Assembly: GCA_026126165.1 (NCBI GenBank)
Contig: JAHCJR010000011.1
Location: forward strand, 1-56,815
Direction: 5' to 3'
Origin: Alphaproteobacteria bacterium
GTDB lineage: Bacteria > Pseudomonadota > Alphaproteobacteria > Ferrovibrionales > Ferrovibrionaceae
DNA length: 56,815 nt
The notes under the pieces were generated by a model. That model had not been told where the DNA came from and searched no databases. It was given only the letters and a program-made list of their open reading frames with translations. Position numbers and translations under genes: made by a program. How positions within the stretch are numbered: the first letter of the stretch is position 1; each line of letters opens with the position of its first letter. Shown here one piece after another: positions 18,725 through 28,275 of this stretch.

Positions 18725-19536
18725 TGGCACGCAGTCTGGCCGCCCTGCTCGTCCTGATGCTTGGCGTCTGCGCGGCGCGGGCGGAGGTTCCGCTCGTCCT
18801 TTCCGGCGAGGCCCGGCAGGGCGGCCTGCTGATCGGCCGCACCTCGCCGGCTGCCGAGGTGGAACTCAACGGTCGCAGGATCCGCCTCGCGCCCGACGGG
18901 CGGTTCGTGATCGGCTTTGGCCGGGATCATCCGCCCCAGGCGCGACTGGAAATCAGGCTGGGGCAGGCACGCCTCGGCCGCGATCTCGTCGTTTCGCAGC
19001 GCAGCTACGATATCCAGCGCATCGACGGGTTGCCGCCTGCGCAGGTGACGCCGCCGCCCGAAGTCCTCGAGCGCATCCGCGCCGAGGCGGCGCGCATCCA
19101 GGAGTTGCGCACGCGCGACAGCGGCCTGGCGGGCGTGCTGGGCGGCTGGATCTGGCCGGTGAACGGACCGATCACCGGCGTCTATGGCAGCCAGCGCATC
19201 CTGAACGGCGAACCGCGCCAGCCGCATTTCGGCATCGATATCGCCGCGCCGACCGGCACACCGGTGGTCGCCGCCGCGGATGGCGAGGTGGTGCTGGCGG
19301 AAGCGGATTTCTATTTCACCGGCGGCACCGTGATGATCGATCATGGTCATGGGGTGAGTTCGGTCTATTCGCACCTGAGCCGCGTCGATGTGACGGCCGG
19401 CCGGCCGGTCGCGCGCGGCGAGCGCATCGGCGCGGTCGGCGCCACCGGAAGGGTGACCGGCGCGCATCTCGATTTCCGCGTCAACTGGCTCAACGAGCGG
19501 ATCGATCCGGCGCTGGTGCTGGCTGGCGGCAGGTGA
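18724..19536 (+). CDS. M23 family metallopeptidase (LytM domain), exported
   Basis: 270-residue periplasmic protein: signal peptide (residues 1-20), an immunoglobulin-like or beta N-terminal region with GGLLIGRTSPAAEVELNGRR, then a C-terminal LytM domain from about 140. Metal site residues are H168 and D172 (HFGID) and the H-x-D segment H248/D250 (GAHLDFRVNW); YSHL supplies H217. The second His of the classical HxH is an Asp, a variant seen in a proteobacterial subgroup. It would cut peptidoglycan cross-links or serve as an amidase activator. Third gene of xseA-DUF2093-M23. Confidence 0.9.
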   Translation: MARSLAALLVLMLGVCAARAEVPLVLSGEARQGGLLIGRTSPAAEVELNGRRIRLAPDGRFVIGFGRDHPPQARLEIRLGQARLGRDLVVSQRSYDIQRIDGLPPAQVTPPPEVLERIRAEAARIQELRTRDSGLAGVLGGWIWPVNGPITGVYGSQRILNGEPRQPHFGIDIAAPTGTPVVAAADGEVVLAEADFYFTGGTVMIDHGHGVSSVYSHLSRVDVTAGRPVARGERIGAVGATGRVTGAHLDFRVNWLNERIDPALVLAGGR

Positions 19537-19554
19537 CGCGCCGGCGCTGCCTAC

Positions 19555-20439
19555 TCAGTCGCCCCAGCGATTGTGCAGCCAGAACCATTGTCCGGGCCGC
19601 CTGCGCACCCAGGCCTCGATCCGCCCGCCGATGGCGCGCATGAGCAGTTCCTCGTCGCGTGCAGGATCGCCGGTATCGGGCAGGGCGAGCGGCGCTTCGG
19701 CGATGGCGCGGAAACGGCAGCCTTCCAGGCGTTCGATGCGGAGCGGCACGACCGGGCAGCGATAGCGCAGCGCCAGCCGGGCGATGGCAAGCCCGGTCAT
19801 CGCCGGACGCCCGAGAAAGGGCAGGGGGATGCCCTCGTTCATGCGCTGGTCGGCAGTCAGCCCGATATGCCCGCCGGCCGCGAGTTCCGCCAGCAGTGCG
19901 CGCGCGCCGGCGCTGCCTTTCGGGTAATGGCGGCCGGGCTTCTCCCGTCGCGCCCGCCGCAGCAGGCTTTCGATCCAAGGGTTGTTGGCGCGGCGATGGA
20001 TCTGCGCCAGCGGAGCGCCGAAACGGGCGGCGGCCAGGTCGCAGAGTTCGCTGTTGCCGAAATGCGCCGAGACGACGATCCCCGGCCGGCCATCGGCGGC
20101 CAGTGCCGCGAGATGCTCGCCACCCTCGATCTCGAAGCGGCGATCGAACTCCTGCCAGAGCTGCCCGAGATGCGCGAACTCGGCAGCGACCCGGCCGAAA
20201 TTCTCCCAGCAATCGCCGAGATGCCGCTCTGCTTCGTCCGGCGTGATGCCGGCCAGTGCCCGCAGCATGCGGGACCGCGCCTGCCGGTGCAGGGGCAGGC
20301 GCGGGCCGATCCGACGGGCCAGCGCGCCAGCCAGGCTCGAGGCCCGGTCGGGGCCGAGCAAGTGGAAGAGGGCAAAGAGGGGCCAGAGGATCGCGGCTTC
20401 CAATAGCCAGCGGGCCCGCCGCGCCGGATCAGCGCGCAT
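19555..20439 (-). CDS. Lipid A biosynthesis lauroyl acyltransferase (LpxL/HtrB family)
   Basis: 294-residue inner-membrane acyltransferase that adds a secondary acyl chain to Kdo2-lipid IVA from acyl-ACP. An N-terminal helix (LLEAAILWPLFALFHLLG) is followed by the HX4E catalytic motif in VSAHFGNSELCD, the ADQRMNEGIPLPFLGRPA block and, at the C terminus, RRPGQWFWLHNRWGD, the typical end of the family. The ATG at 20439 overlaps the end of lpxK by 11 bases. Last gene of the four-gene lipid A operon. Whether it places the first or second late chain cannot be told. Confidence 0.9.
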   Translation of the reverse strand: MRADPARRARWLLEAAILWPLFALFHLLGPDRASSLAGALARRIGPRLPLHRQARSRMLRALAGITPDEAERHLGDCWENFGRVAAEFAHLGQLWQEFDRRFEIEGGEHLAALAADGRPGIVVSAHFGNSELCDLAAARFGAPLAQIHRRANNPWIESLLRRARREKPGRHYPKGSAGARALLAELAAGGHIGLTADQRMNEGIPLPFLGRPAMTGLAIARLALRYRCPVVPLRIERLEGCRFRAIAEAPLALPDTGDPARDEELLMRAIGGRIEAWVRRRPGQWFWLHNRWGD

Positions 20440-21415
20440 CGGCGAGCCAGCGCGCAAGCGGGGCCAGTTGCGTCGGATCCTCGAAGCGGAGGTCGATGCC
20501 GAGCGTTTCCACCATCGGCCGCGCCTCGGCCGGCAGGCGGACATGGTCCTTTTCGGTGGTGACCAGGCTGGCGCCATGCCGCTCCGCGGCCTCCACCAGC
20601 GCCATGATCTCGTCGGGCGTGTAGGGATGGTGGTCGGGGAAGGCGCGGGTTTCGGCCAGTTCGCAGCCAAGCCCTGCCAAGCTCCGGAACAGCTTGTCCG
20701 GCCGGGCGATGCCGGCGAAGGCGACGACGCGCCGGCCGGCGAGTGCCGCGGCAGCGGCGGCCCGCGGCTCCACTCTCGCATCGATGACCGGCAGTTTCCC
20801 GCATTGCCGCCGCAGCGCGCCATCCGCCTCGCCGACGAAAAGCACCGCATCGGTGCGGGCGAGCGCGGCCGCGACCGGTTCGCGCAACGGGCCCGCCGGC
20901 AGCAGACGGCCGTTGCCGAACCCCTGGTCGGCATCCACCACCAGCAACGCCAGGTCATAGACGACATGCGGGTCCTGCAGACCGTCGTCGAACAGCAGGA
21001 GGCCGGCGCCGGAGGCCGCCGCCGCCTGGGCAAGCCGGCGCCGGTCGCGCCCGATCCAGGTCGGGGCGGCGCGGGCCAGCAGCAGCGCCTCGTCTCCCAC
21101 CTGATCGGCCGTATGGCGGGCCGGATCGACGCGCAGCGGCCCGCGCAGCCGGCCACCATAGCCGCGCGAAGCAAGCTGCGGCGCGAAACCCAGGTCCGCG
21201 AGAAATGCGGCGAGCGCGATCGTGGCCGGGGTCTTGCCGGCACCGCCTGCCACCGCATTGCCGATGCAGATGGCGGGCAATGGCAGGGGGCTGGGTCGCG
21301 CGAGCCGGCGGCGCAGCCAGCCAAGACCGCGCAGCGTGCGCGCCACCGGCTCCAGCAGGCGGGCCGGCAGGCTCGCATCCCCTGCGGTCCAGAAATCAGG
21401 GGCGCGGGGCGGCAT
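20429..21415 (-). CDS. lpxK: Tetraacyldisaccharide 4'-kinase
   Basis: Phosphorylates the 4' position of lipid A disaccharide to give lipid IVA, at the inner membrane. 328 residues, full length. Walker A is in ICIGNAVAGGAGKTPATIALA (GGAGKTP), followed by SRGYGGRLRGPLRVD, the GDEALLLARAAPTWIGRDR block and the DDGLQDPHVV motif whose Asp residues act in catalysis. It overlaps the DUF374 gene upstream by 20 bases and the lpxL-like gene downstream by 11. Confidence 0.96.
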   Translation of the reverse strand: MPPRAPDFWTAGDASLPARLLEPVARTLRGLGWLRRRLARPSPLPLPAICIGNAVAGGAGKTPATIALAAFLADLGFAPQLASRGYGGRLRGPLRVDPARHTADQVGDEALLLARAAPTWIGRDRRRLAQAAAASGAGLLLFDDGLQDPHVVYDLALLVVDADQGFGNGRLLPAGPLREPVAAALARTDAVLFVGEADGALRRQCGKLPVIDARVEPRAAAAAALAGRRVVAFAGIARPDKLFRSLAGLGCELAETRAFPDHHPYTPDEIMALVEAAERHGASLVTTEKDHVRLPAEARPMVETLGIDLRFEDPTQLAPLARWLADAR

Positions 21416-22097
21416 GGTCTGGCTCGCGGCCGGTCATGCGGTCGAGGCGCTCGGTGAGTTCGTTGAGTTCGTTCTCGACCCGCAGCCGGCAGGCTTCGAG
21501 CGCCTCGGGATCGGCCATGGCCGGAACCTCGATCGGCTGGCCCCAGGCGATCACGCCCCGGCAGAAAGGCAGTGGCAGCAGGAACCCGTCCCAGCTTGCG
21601 AGCTGCCGGGCGGGCCAGGCGGAATAGGCGGCGGGCAGGATCGGCGCATCCGTCAGGCGGGCGACCGCGACCGCGCCATCGCTCGCCCGCCGGGCCGGCC
21701 CGCGCGGTCCGTCCGGCGTGATGCCGACGCATTCGCCCGCCTTGATGGCGCGGACCATCTCGCGGATCGCCTGGCCCGCACCCTCGCGGGAGGATCCGCG
21801 GATGCTGCCCAGCCCGAAACCGGCGATGACGCGGGCGATCAGTTCGCCGTCGCGATGCCGCGAGATCAGCATGCGCATGGTGCGTTCCGTCCGCCAGCAG
21901 GCGGGCATCATGAGCAGGCGGCCATGCCAGAAGGCGATGATGAAGGGCTGCCCGGCATCCCACAGGCGGCCGGGCACGTCCTGCCCGAGGATGACCCAGC
22001 GACCGGTGCGCCAGACCAGGCGGATATAGGCGATGGCGCAACGCCGGCCGAGGCCGCGCAGCCAGTCGGAGCGCAGGACCCGGCGGAACCCCCTCAC
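21396..22097 (-). CDS. DUF374 lysophospholipid acyltransferase family protein
   Basis: 233-residue protein of the DUF374 group, related to PlsC acyltransferases. It has FIIAFWHGRLLMMP (the His of the HX4-type motif region), MLISRHRDGELIARVIAGFGL, RGSSREGAGQAIREM, and ITPDGPRGPARRAS, all usual for the group. It probably transfers an acyl chain to a lipid precursor in the envelope; the substrate is not established. The start is a GTG at 22097 that overlaps the ABC transporter stop by four bases. In many alphaproteobacteria the next gene is waaA (Kdo transferase); here lpxK follows directly. Confidence 0.88.
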   Translation of the reverse strand: MRGFRRVLRSDWLRGLGRRCAIAYIRLVWRTGRWVILGQDVPGRLWDAGQPFIIAFWHGRLLMMPACWRTERTMRMLISRHRDGELIARVIAGFGLGSIRGSSREGAGQAIREMVRAIKAGECVGITPDGPRGPARRASDGAVAVARLTDAPILPAAYSAWPARQLASWDGFLLPLPFCRGVIAWGQPIEVPAMADPEALEACRLRVENELNELTERLDRMTGREPDHAAPRP

Positions 22098-23899
22098 CTC
22101 GTCCCGGCCCAGCGGCGGCCGGGGGATGGGCGCCTCGAGGCATTGGCGAACTGGGTGGCGAAGAGCCGGGCATAGGCGCCACCCCGCGCCAGCAGCTCCT
22201 CGTGCCGGCCGCTCTCGACGATCCGTCCCCCATCGATCACGAAGATCCGATCGGCGTCGATCACGGTGGAAAGCCGGTGCGCGACGATCAGGGCAGTCCG
22301 CCCGGTCATCAGGCGGCGCATCGCCGCCTGCACCTTCTGCTCGGCGTCGCTGTCGAGCGAGGATGTCGCCTCGTCCAGCAGCAGGATCGGCGCATCGCGC
22401 AGCATGGCACGGGCAATGGCGATCCGCTGGCGCTGCCCGCCGGAAAGGCGCACACCATTCTCGCCGACGCGGGTCTCGTAGCCTCGGGGCAGTTTCAAGA
22501 TGAAGTCGTGCGCCGCCGCCGCGCGTGCCGCCGCTTCGATCTCCGCCTGGCTGGCCCCTCGCCTGCCATAGGCGATGTTGGCGCGGATCGTGGTGTCGAA
22601 CAGGCTGGTTTCCTGTGCCACGAAGGCGATGGAGCGGCGCAGCGATTCGAGCGATACCTCGCGCAGGTCCTGGCCATCGATGGAGATCGCGCCCTGGCTT
22701 GGATCGTAAAAGCGGAGGATCAGGTTCAGGATGGTGCTCTTGCCCGCGCCGGACGGCCCGACCAGGGCGATATGGCGTCCCGCCGGCACGGAGAAGCTCA
22801 CCTCGCTCAACGCCGTGGTGCCGTCGGCATAGCGGAAACCCACATTCTCGAAACGGATGCCGCCGCCATTGACGACCAGCGCGCCGGCGCCGGGCCGGTC
22901 GCGCACGGCGGGCTCGATATCGAGGATGGCGAACAGCCGTTCCGCCGCCGAGAGACCTTCCTGGACAACGGGGTAGAGGGTGGAGAGGGCCTTGAGCGGC
23001 CGATAGGCGAACAGCAGGGCGGCAAGGAAGGAAAAGAACTCGCCCGGCGTGATCACGTCATTGTTGGCGAGCCACCCGCCATAGAGGATCGCGACGGCAA
23101 TGGCGCAGCCGCCCATCGCTTCCGCCATCGGGCTGGCGGCGGCGCGGGCGCGGGCGCCGCGTACCAGTTCGCGCATGCGTCGCGCCACCGCCTGTGCCGT
23201 CCGTTCGGTCTCGAAGGCTTCCATTCCGTAAGCCTTCACCGTGCGCACGCTGTCGAAGGTCTCGGACAGGATCGCGGTGAGCTTGCCGGTCTCGACCTGG
23301 CTCGCGGTGGCGCGCTTGCGCGAGCGGTTGCCGAGCTTGCGCGTGTAAAGGGCGACCGCCGGAAACGCCACCATGCCCACCAGCGCCAGATGCCAGTTCT
23401 GGCTCAGCATGACCGCCATCAGGAAGATCAGGGTCAGGGCGTCCCGCGCCAGGGCGCTGATGCCGCGGCCCACCGTCTCCCGCAGCAGGGTGGCGTCATA
23501 GACGAGGGTCGAGATCAGCTTGCCCGAATGCTCCTGATGCAACCAGGCGAGATCCGCCGCCATCAGGCGCCGGAAGATGCCGACCTGCAGGTCCGAGACG
23601 ATGTTCTGGCCGGCTTCGTTGACCAGCACCGACTCCCAGAAGGCCGCGCCGGCCTTGGCCAGCGAGACCGCCACGATGGCGGCCGGGACCAGCCAGAACA
23701 GCATGGCATCGCGATCGAGCAGGACATGATCGAGCGCCGGCTTCATCAGCCAGGCATTGGCGGCGGTCGCCGCCGCGGTCACGATCAGGCAGAAGCTGGC
23801 CAGCAGCAGCTTCCGCCAGTGTGGCCGGACATGAGCAGCGATGAGGCGCCGCAGGATGCGCCCGCGGCGGCCTGTGGGTGCGCGGCTGGTCACGGTCAC
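22094..23899 (-). CDS. ABC transporter, MsbA-type lipid flippase (permease-ATPase fusion)
   Basis: 601-residue half-transporter with six predicted membrane helices (about residues 20-320) fused to an ATPase domain. Walker A GPSGAGKST, Q-loop VAQETSLF, signature LSGGQRQRIAIARAM, Walker B ILLLDEATSSLD and switch His in IVAHRLSTV are all intact. The link to DUF374, lpxK and an lpxL-like gene supports a role flipping core-lipid A across the inner membrane, as MsbA does, although related exporters have other cargo. The start is GTG at 23899, with a second GTG two codons later. First gene of the operon, divergent from the molybdoenzyme. Confidence 0.9.
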   Translation of the reverse strand: MTVTSRAPTGRRGRILRRLIAAHVRPHWRKLLLASFCLIVTAAATAANAWLMKPALDHVLLDRDAMLFWLVPAAIVAVSLAKAGAAFWESVLVNEAGQNIVSDLQVGIFRRLMAADLAWLHQEHSGKLISTLVYDATLLRETVGRGISALARDALTLIFLMAVMLSQNWHLALVGMVAFPAVALYTRKLGNRSRKRATASQVETGKLTAILSETFDSVRTVKAYGMEAFETERTAQAVARRMRELVRGARARAAASPMAEAMGGCAIAVAILYGGWLANNDVITPGEFFSFLAALLFAYRPLKALSTLYPVVQEGLSAAERLFAILDIEPAVRDRPGAGALVVNGGGIRFENVGFRYADGTTALSEVSFSVPAGRHIALVGPSGAGKSTILNLILRFYDPSQGAISIDGQDLREVSLESLRRSIAFVAQETSLFDTTIRANIAYGRRGASQAEIEAAARAAAAHDFILKLPRGYETRVGENGVRLSGGQRQRIAIARAMLRDAPILLLDEATSSLDSDAEQKVQAAMRRLMTGRTALIVAHRLSTVIDADRIFVIDGGRIVESGRHEELLARGGAYARLFATQFANASRRPSPGRRWAGTR

Positions 23900-24098
23900 G
23901 ATGATCCCGATCCGATACTGTCCGATTCTTCAGAACCCCCACCCTACCATGCCAGCCAATCCGGGGGGAGCCAGCCGGACGAGTCGGGGACCCTCATCCC
24001 ACGAAATCGTGATTCTCATACGGAATTCCCCAGGCCGCCGGTTGCCGCTGCCGACCCTTGGCCTTACCATCCCGCTCATCGATCGGGGAACAGACTGC

Positions 24099-26174
24099 AT
24101 GAACGCGCCGTTTCCGAAGTTTTTGCCGGGCACCGCCTATTCCGCCTGCCCGCATGACTGCCCTTCGACCTGCGCCCTCGAGATCGAGCGCAAGGATTCG
24201 CGCAGCATCGGCCGCGTCCGGGGTGCGGAGGACAACCTTTATACGGCGGGCGTCGTCTGCGCCAAGGTGGCGCGCTACGCGGAGCGGGTGCATCACCCGG
24301 GACGGCTGCGCCAGCCCCTGCGCCGCACTGGTCCGAAGGGGTCCGGGGATTTTGCCCCCATCACCTGGGACGAGGCCCTGGACGAGGTGGCCGAGGCGCT
24401 GACCCGCGCCGCGCAGCGCCATGGCAGCGAGGCGGTCTGGCCTTACTACTATGCCGGGACCATGGGGCTGGTGCAGCGGGACGGCATCCACCGGCTGCGC
24501 CATGCCATGAAATATTCCGGACAGCATTCGACCATCTGCACGACGCTCGCCTGGGGTGGCTGGATCGCCGGCACCGGTTCCCTTCGCGGCGCCGACCCGC
24601 GCGAGATGGCGGAGAGCGATCTGGTGGTGATCTGGGGCACCAACGTGGTCAACACGCAGATCAACGTGCTGACCCATGCGACGCGCGCGCGCAAGGAGCG
24701 CGGCGCGAAAATCGTGGTGATCGATCCGTACCGGAATGGCACGGCGGAGGTGGCGGACATGCATCTGGCGCTCCGCCCGGGCACCGACGGGGCGCTTGCC
24801 TGCGCGGTCATGCACGTCCTTTTCCGCGATGGTCATGCCGACTGGGACTATCTGCGCCAATACACCGATGCGCCCGACGAGCTTGCCGCCCATGTCAGGG
24901 GCCGCGGTCCGGACTGGGCGGCGGCGATCACCGGGCTGGATCCGGCCGAGATCGAGGCATTCGCCAGGCTTTATGGCACGACGAAGCGGAGTTTCCTGCG
25001 CCTGGGCTATGGCTTCTCGCGCCAGCGCAATGGCGCCGTCAACATGCATGCGGCGCTCTGCCTGGCGGCGGTGACCGGCTCCTGGCGCTATCGCGGCGGT
25101 GGCGCGTTTCACAATAACGGCGCCATCTATCACTGGGACAAGAGCCTGATCGAGGGCCACGACCTGCGCGACCCGGCGATCCGCATGCTCGACCAGTCGC
25201 GCATCGGCCCGATCCTCACCGGCGAGCGAAGGGATATCGGCGAGGGGCCGCCGGTGACGGCCCTGCTGATCCAGAACACCAACCCGGTGACGGTCGCGCC
25301 GGAGACGCAGAAGGTCCTGGAAGGTTTCGCGCGCCCGGACCTCTTCGTCTGCGTGCACGAGCAGTTCATGACCGAGACGGCGAAATACGCCGACATCCTG
25401 CTGCCCGCCACCACCTTCCTCGAGCATGACGATGTCTATCAGGGCGGCGGGCACCAGTACATCATCCTCGGACCGCAGGTGATCGAACCCTACGCCGAAA
25501 GCCGCTCGAACCACGACGTGATCTGCGGACTTGCGAAACGCCTCGGCGCCGAGCATCGCGGCTTTGGAATGTCAGCTCTCGAGATCATCGACTGGACCCT
25601 GCGCGCCTCGGGCTGGCCGGACGTGGAAACGCTGCGCGCCAGCCGCTGGCACGATTGCCAGCCGCCCTTCGAGAAGGCGCACTATCTCGACGGGTTCGCT
25701 TTCCCGGACGGCAAGTTCCGCTTCAAGCCGGACTGGTCGCGGACCGGGCCAGATCACGCCGGCCTGCCGCTGCTGCCCGATCACCATCCGATCATCGACG
25801 AGGCCAGCGCCGAACATCCCTTCCGCCTGGTGACGGCGCCCTCGCGCAGCTTTCTCAATACCACCTTCAACGAAACCCCGACCTCGATCCGCCGCGAGGG
25901 CCGTCCCGCGATCATGATTCACCCGGACGATCTGGCCGAACTCGGCGCCGCCGACGGGACGCGGCTCAGGCTCGGCAACCGGCGCGGCAGCGTCGTGGTG
26001 CATGCGCGTGCCTTCGACGGCGTGCAGCGCAAGGTTGTGGTGGTCGAGGGGATCTGGCCGAACGCCGCCTTCGAGGAAGGGATCGGCATCAATTGCCTGA
26101 CCAGCGCCGAGGCGGCGCCGCCCAATGGCGGCGCCTGTTTCCACGACACGGCGATCTGGATCCGTCCGGCTTGA
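24099..26174 (+). CDS. Molybdopterin-dependent oxidoreductase (DMSO reductase family), cytoplasmic
   Basis: 691-residue bis-molybdopterin guanine dinucleotide enzyme. An N-terminal [4Fe-4S] motif is formed by C17-x3-C21-x3-C25 and C54, then a Molybdopterin domain (ITWDEALDEVAEALT, YYYAGTMGLVQRDG, WGTNVVNTQINVLTHATRARKERGAKIVVIDPY in shorter blocks) and a C-terminal molydopterin dinucleotide-binding domain beginning near PFRLVTAPSRSFLNTTF and carrying IMIHPDDLAELGAADG. No twin-arginine signal, so it acts in the cytoplasm. The subgroup is one usually annotated only as molybdopterin oxidoreductase; no partner Fe-S or maturation gene is beside it. Substrate unknown. It is a single gene between divergent msbA-like and convergent fadB-like genes. 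Confidence 0.9.
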   Translation: MNAPFPKFLPGTAYSACPHDCPSTCALEIERKDSRSIGRVRGAEDNLYTAGVVCAKVARYAERVHHPGRLRQPLRRTGPKGSGDFAPITWDEALDEVAEALTRAAQRHGSEAVWPYYYAGTMGLVQRDGIHRLRHAMKYSGQHSTICTTLAWGGWIAGTGSLRGADPREMAESDLVVIWGTNVVNTQINVLTHATRARKERGAKIVVIDPYRNGTAEVADMHLALRPGTDGALACAVMHVLFRDGHADWDYLRQYTDAPDELAAHVRGRGPDWAAAITGLDPAEIEAFARLYGTTKRSFLRLGYGFSRQRNGAVNMHAALCLAAVTGSWRYRGGGAFHNNGAIYHWDKSLIEGHDLRDPAIRMLDQSRIGPILTGERRDIGEGPPVTALLIQNTNPVTVAPETQKVLEGFARPDLFVCVHEQFMTETAKYADILLPATTFLEHDDVYQGGGHQYIILGPQVIEPYAESRSNHDVICGLAKRLGAEHRGFGMSALEIIDWTLRASGWPDVETLRASRWHDCQPPFEKAHYLDGFAFPDGKFRFKPDWSRTGPDHAGLPLLPDHHPIIDEASAEHPFRLVTAPSRSFLNTTFNETPTSIRREGRPAIMIHPDDLAELGAADGTRLRLGNRRGSVVVHARAFDGVQRKVVVVEGIWPNAAFEEGIGINCLTSAEAAPPNGGACFHDTAIWIRPA

Positions 26175-26190
26175 GCGGGCCCGGGCGGGC

Positions 26191-28275
26191 TCAGCCCGCC
26201 CAGCCTTTGCCCTCCTTCGCGCGGCGGACCAGAAGCGGCGCCGGCTCCCAGAAGTTGCGGCCGTGCTGGCGGCCATATTCCTCAATGGTCGCCAGGACCT
26301 TGGGCAGGCCGATCTGTTCCGCCCAGAACATCGGGCCGCCCCGGTAGAGCGGGAAGCCGTAGCCATAGATCCAGACGATGTCGATGTCGGAGGAACGGAT
26401 GGCGATGCCTTCCTCCAGAATGCGCGCGCCCTCGTTGACCAGGGGATAGAGGCAGCGGGTCAGGATCTCCTCGTCGGAAATCTGGCGCCGGCGGATACCC
26501 TTCCTTGCGGCCGCCGCCTCGATCAGTTTCTCGACTTCCGGATCGGGTTTCGCGTCGCGGCCCTCGTAGCGATAGTAGCCCGCTCCGGTCTTCTGACCGA
26601 AGCGACCCATCTCGCAGAGCTGGTCGGCGACCTCGGAATAGCGTTCGTTCGGATCGCGCAGGTGCGCCTTGCCCTTGCGGATGCGCCAGCCGACATCGAG
26701 GCCGGCGAGATCGGCCATGGCGAAGGGGCCCATGGGCATGCCGAAATCGTAAAGCACCTTGTCGACCTGCCAGGGGGTCGCGCCCTCTTCCAGGAGGAAG
26801 CCGGCCTCGCGGCCATATCCCGCCAGCATCCGGTTGCCGATGAAGCCGTCGCAATTGCCGGCCAGCACCGCGACCTTGCGGATCTGCCGGCCCATGGCCA
26901 TGACGCTGGCGATGGTCTCCTTCGACGATTTCGCGCCGCGCACGTTCTCGAGCAGGCGCATGACGTTGGCCGGACTGAAGAAATGCGTGCCGATGACGCT
27001 TTCGGGCCGCTTGGTCGCCGAGGCGATCTCGTCGATGTCAAGCGTCGAGGTGTTGGAGGCGAGAATGGCGCCCTGCTTCATCACCTGGTCGAGCCTGGCG
27101 AAGACCTCCTTCTTCACCGCCATCTCTTCGAAGACGGCCTCGATGACGATGTCGGCATCGCCGATTTCCTCGTAGCGCTGCGTGCCGCTGATCAGCTTCA
27201 TGGCGCGGTCCATGGCAGCCTGGGCCATGGAGCCTCGCTGCACCGAGGTGGCGTAGTTGCGCTCGATCGTCTTCAGGCCGCGCTCGAGCGCCTCCTGCGA
27301 ATTCTCGAGCAGCTTCACCGGAACGCCGACATTGGCGAAGTTCATGGCGATACCCCCGCCCATTGTGCCGGCGCCGACGATCGCCGCCTTGGCGATCTTC
27401 CTGACCGGCGTGTCGGCCGGCACGTCGGGGATCTTCGCCACCTCGCGCTCGGCGAAGAATACATGGATTTGCGCCTTGCGCTGCGGACTGTCCATGCATT
27501 GCATGAAAAGCTCCCGCTCGCGCTTCATGCCGTCGCGGAAGGGCAGGCGGCAGGCCGCCTCGACCGCGTCGATGCAGCGCCAGGGCGCGAAATAGCCGCG
27601 TGCCTTCCGTTCGATGCCTTTGCGGAAATTCTCGAACAGGCTGGCGTCGATCCCCTGCACCTTGTCGTTCATGGCGCTGACCAGGCGGAGCGGACGCTTC
27701 TCGGCAACGACCCGCTCCGCGAACGCGACCGCGCCCGGGAGCAGCTCGCCCTCGACCAGTTCATCGAGAATGCCGGCGGCAAGTGCTTTCGGTGCCGGCA
27801 GGAAATTGCCGCTGGTGATCAGTTCGAGCGCCATCTGCGGGCCGATCAGGCGGGGCAGACGCTGGGTGCCGCCGGCGCCGGGCAGGATGCCGAGCTTGAC
27901 CTCCGGCAGGCCGACCTGCGCCTCCCTGACCGCGACCCGCCAGTGACAGGTGAGCGCCACCTCGAGACCACCGCCAAGCGCGGTGCCATGGATGGCGGCG
28001 ATCACGGGCTTGCTCGCGGCCTCGATCCGGTCGAGCACTTCATGCAGACCGGGCGGCAGCGGCGGCTTGCCGAACTCGCGGATGTCGGCGCCCGCGATGA
28101 AGGTGCGGCCCGAGCCGATGATGACCATGGACCCGACCGAGGCATCCCGCTCGCCTTCCGCCAGCGCCTCGATGAGGCCCTGGCGGACGGCCTGCGACAG
28201 GGCATTGACCGGCGGGTTGAGCACGGTGATGACGCCGACGGCGCCCTGCTTCGAGAATTCGACTGCCTTCGACAC
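26191..28275 (-). CDS. Bifunctional enoyl-CoA hydratase / 3-hydroxyacyl-CoA dehydrogenase
   Basis: 694-residue fusion for two consecutive beta-oxidation steps, of the single-subunit type resembling the peroxisomal multifunctional enzyme. Hydratase domain at about 5-200: FIAGADIREF oxyanion segment and LPEVKLGILPGAGGTQRLP with the catalytic Glu. Dehydrogenase domain from about 300: GAGTMGGGIAMNFANVG (NAD site), SNTSTLDIDEIA, GTHFFSPANVMRLLE with the catalytic His, and two C-terminal domains (AGNCDGFIGNRML; IDIVWIYGYGFP). The start is a GTG at 28275 because GGGGAGG lies eight bases upstream. No thiolase gene adjoins. It diverges from the TRAP operon. Confidence 0.95.
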   Translation of the reverse strand: MSKAVEFSKQGAVGVITVLNPPVNALSQAVRQGLIEALAEGERDASVGSMVIIGSGRTFIAGADIREFGKPPLPPGLHEVLDRIEAASKPVIAAIHGTALGGGLEVALTCHWRVAVREAQVGLPEVKLGILPGAGGTQRLPRLIGPQMALELITSGNFLPAPKALAAGILDELVEGELLPGAVAFAERVVAEKRPLRLVSAMNDKVQGIDASLFENFRKGIERKARGYFAPWRCIDAVEAACRLPFRDGMKRERELFMQCMDSPQRKAQIHVFFAEREVAKIPDVPADTPVRKIAKAAIVGAGTMGGGIAMNFANVGVPVKLLENSQEALERGLKTIERNYATSVQRGSMAQAAMDRAMKLISGTQRYEEIGDADIVIEAVFEEMAVKKEVFARLDQVMKQGAILASNTSTLDIDEIASATKRPESVIGTHFFSPANVMRLLENVRGAKSSKETIASVMAMGRQIRKVAVLAGNCDGFIGNRMLAGYGREAGFLLEEGATPWQVDKVLYDFGMPMGPFAMADLAGLDVGWRIRKGKAHLRDPNERYSEVADQLCEMGRFGQKTGAGYYRYEGRDAKPDPEVEKLIEAAAARKGIRRRQISDEEILTRCLYPLVNEGARILEEGIAIRSSDIDIVWIYGYGFPLYRGGPMFWAEQIGLPKVLATIEEYGRQHGRNFWEPAPLLVRRAKEGKGWAG

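Noticed and set aside
20440-22233. Extension of the lpxL-like frame through lpxK and DUF374
   Set aside because: Those regions encode lpxK and DUF374 in other frames; the family N terminus fits the ATG at 20439.
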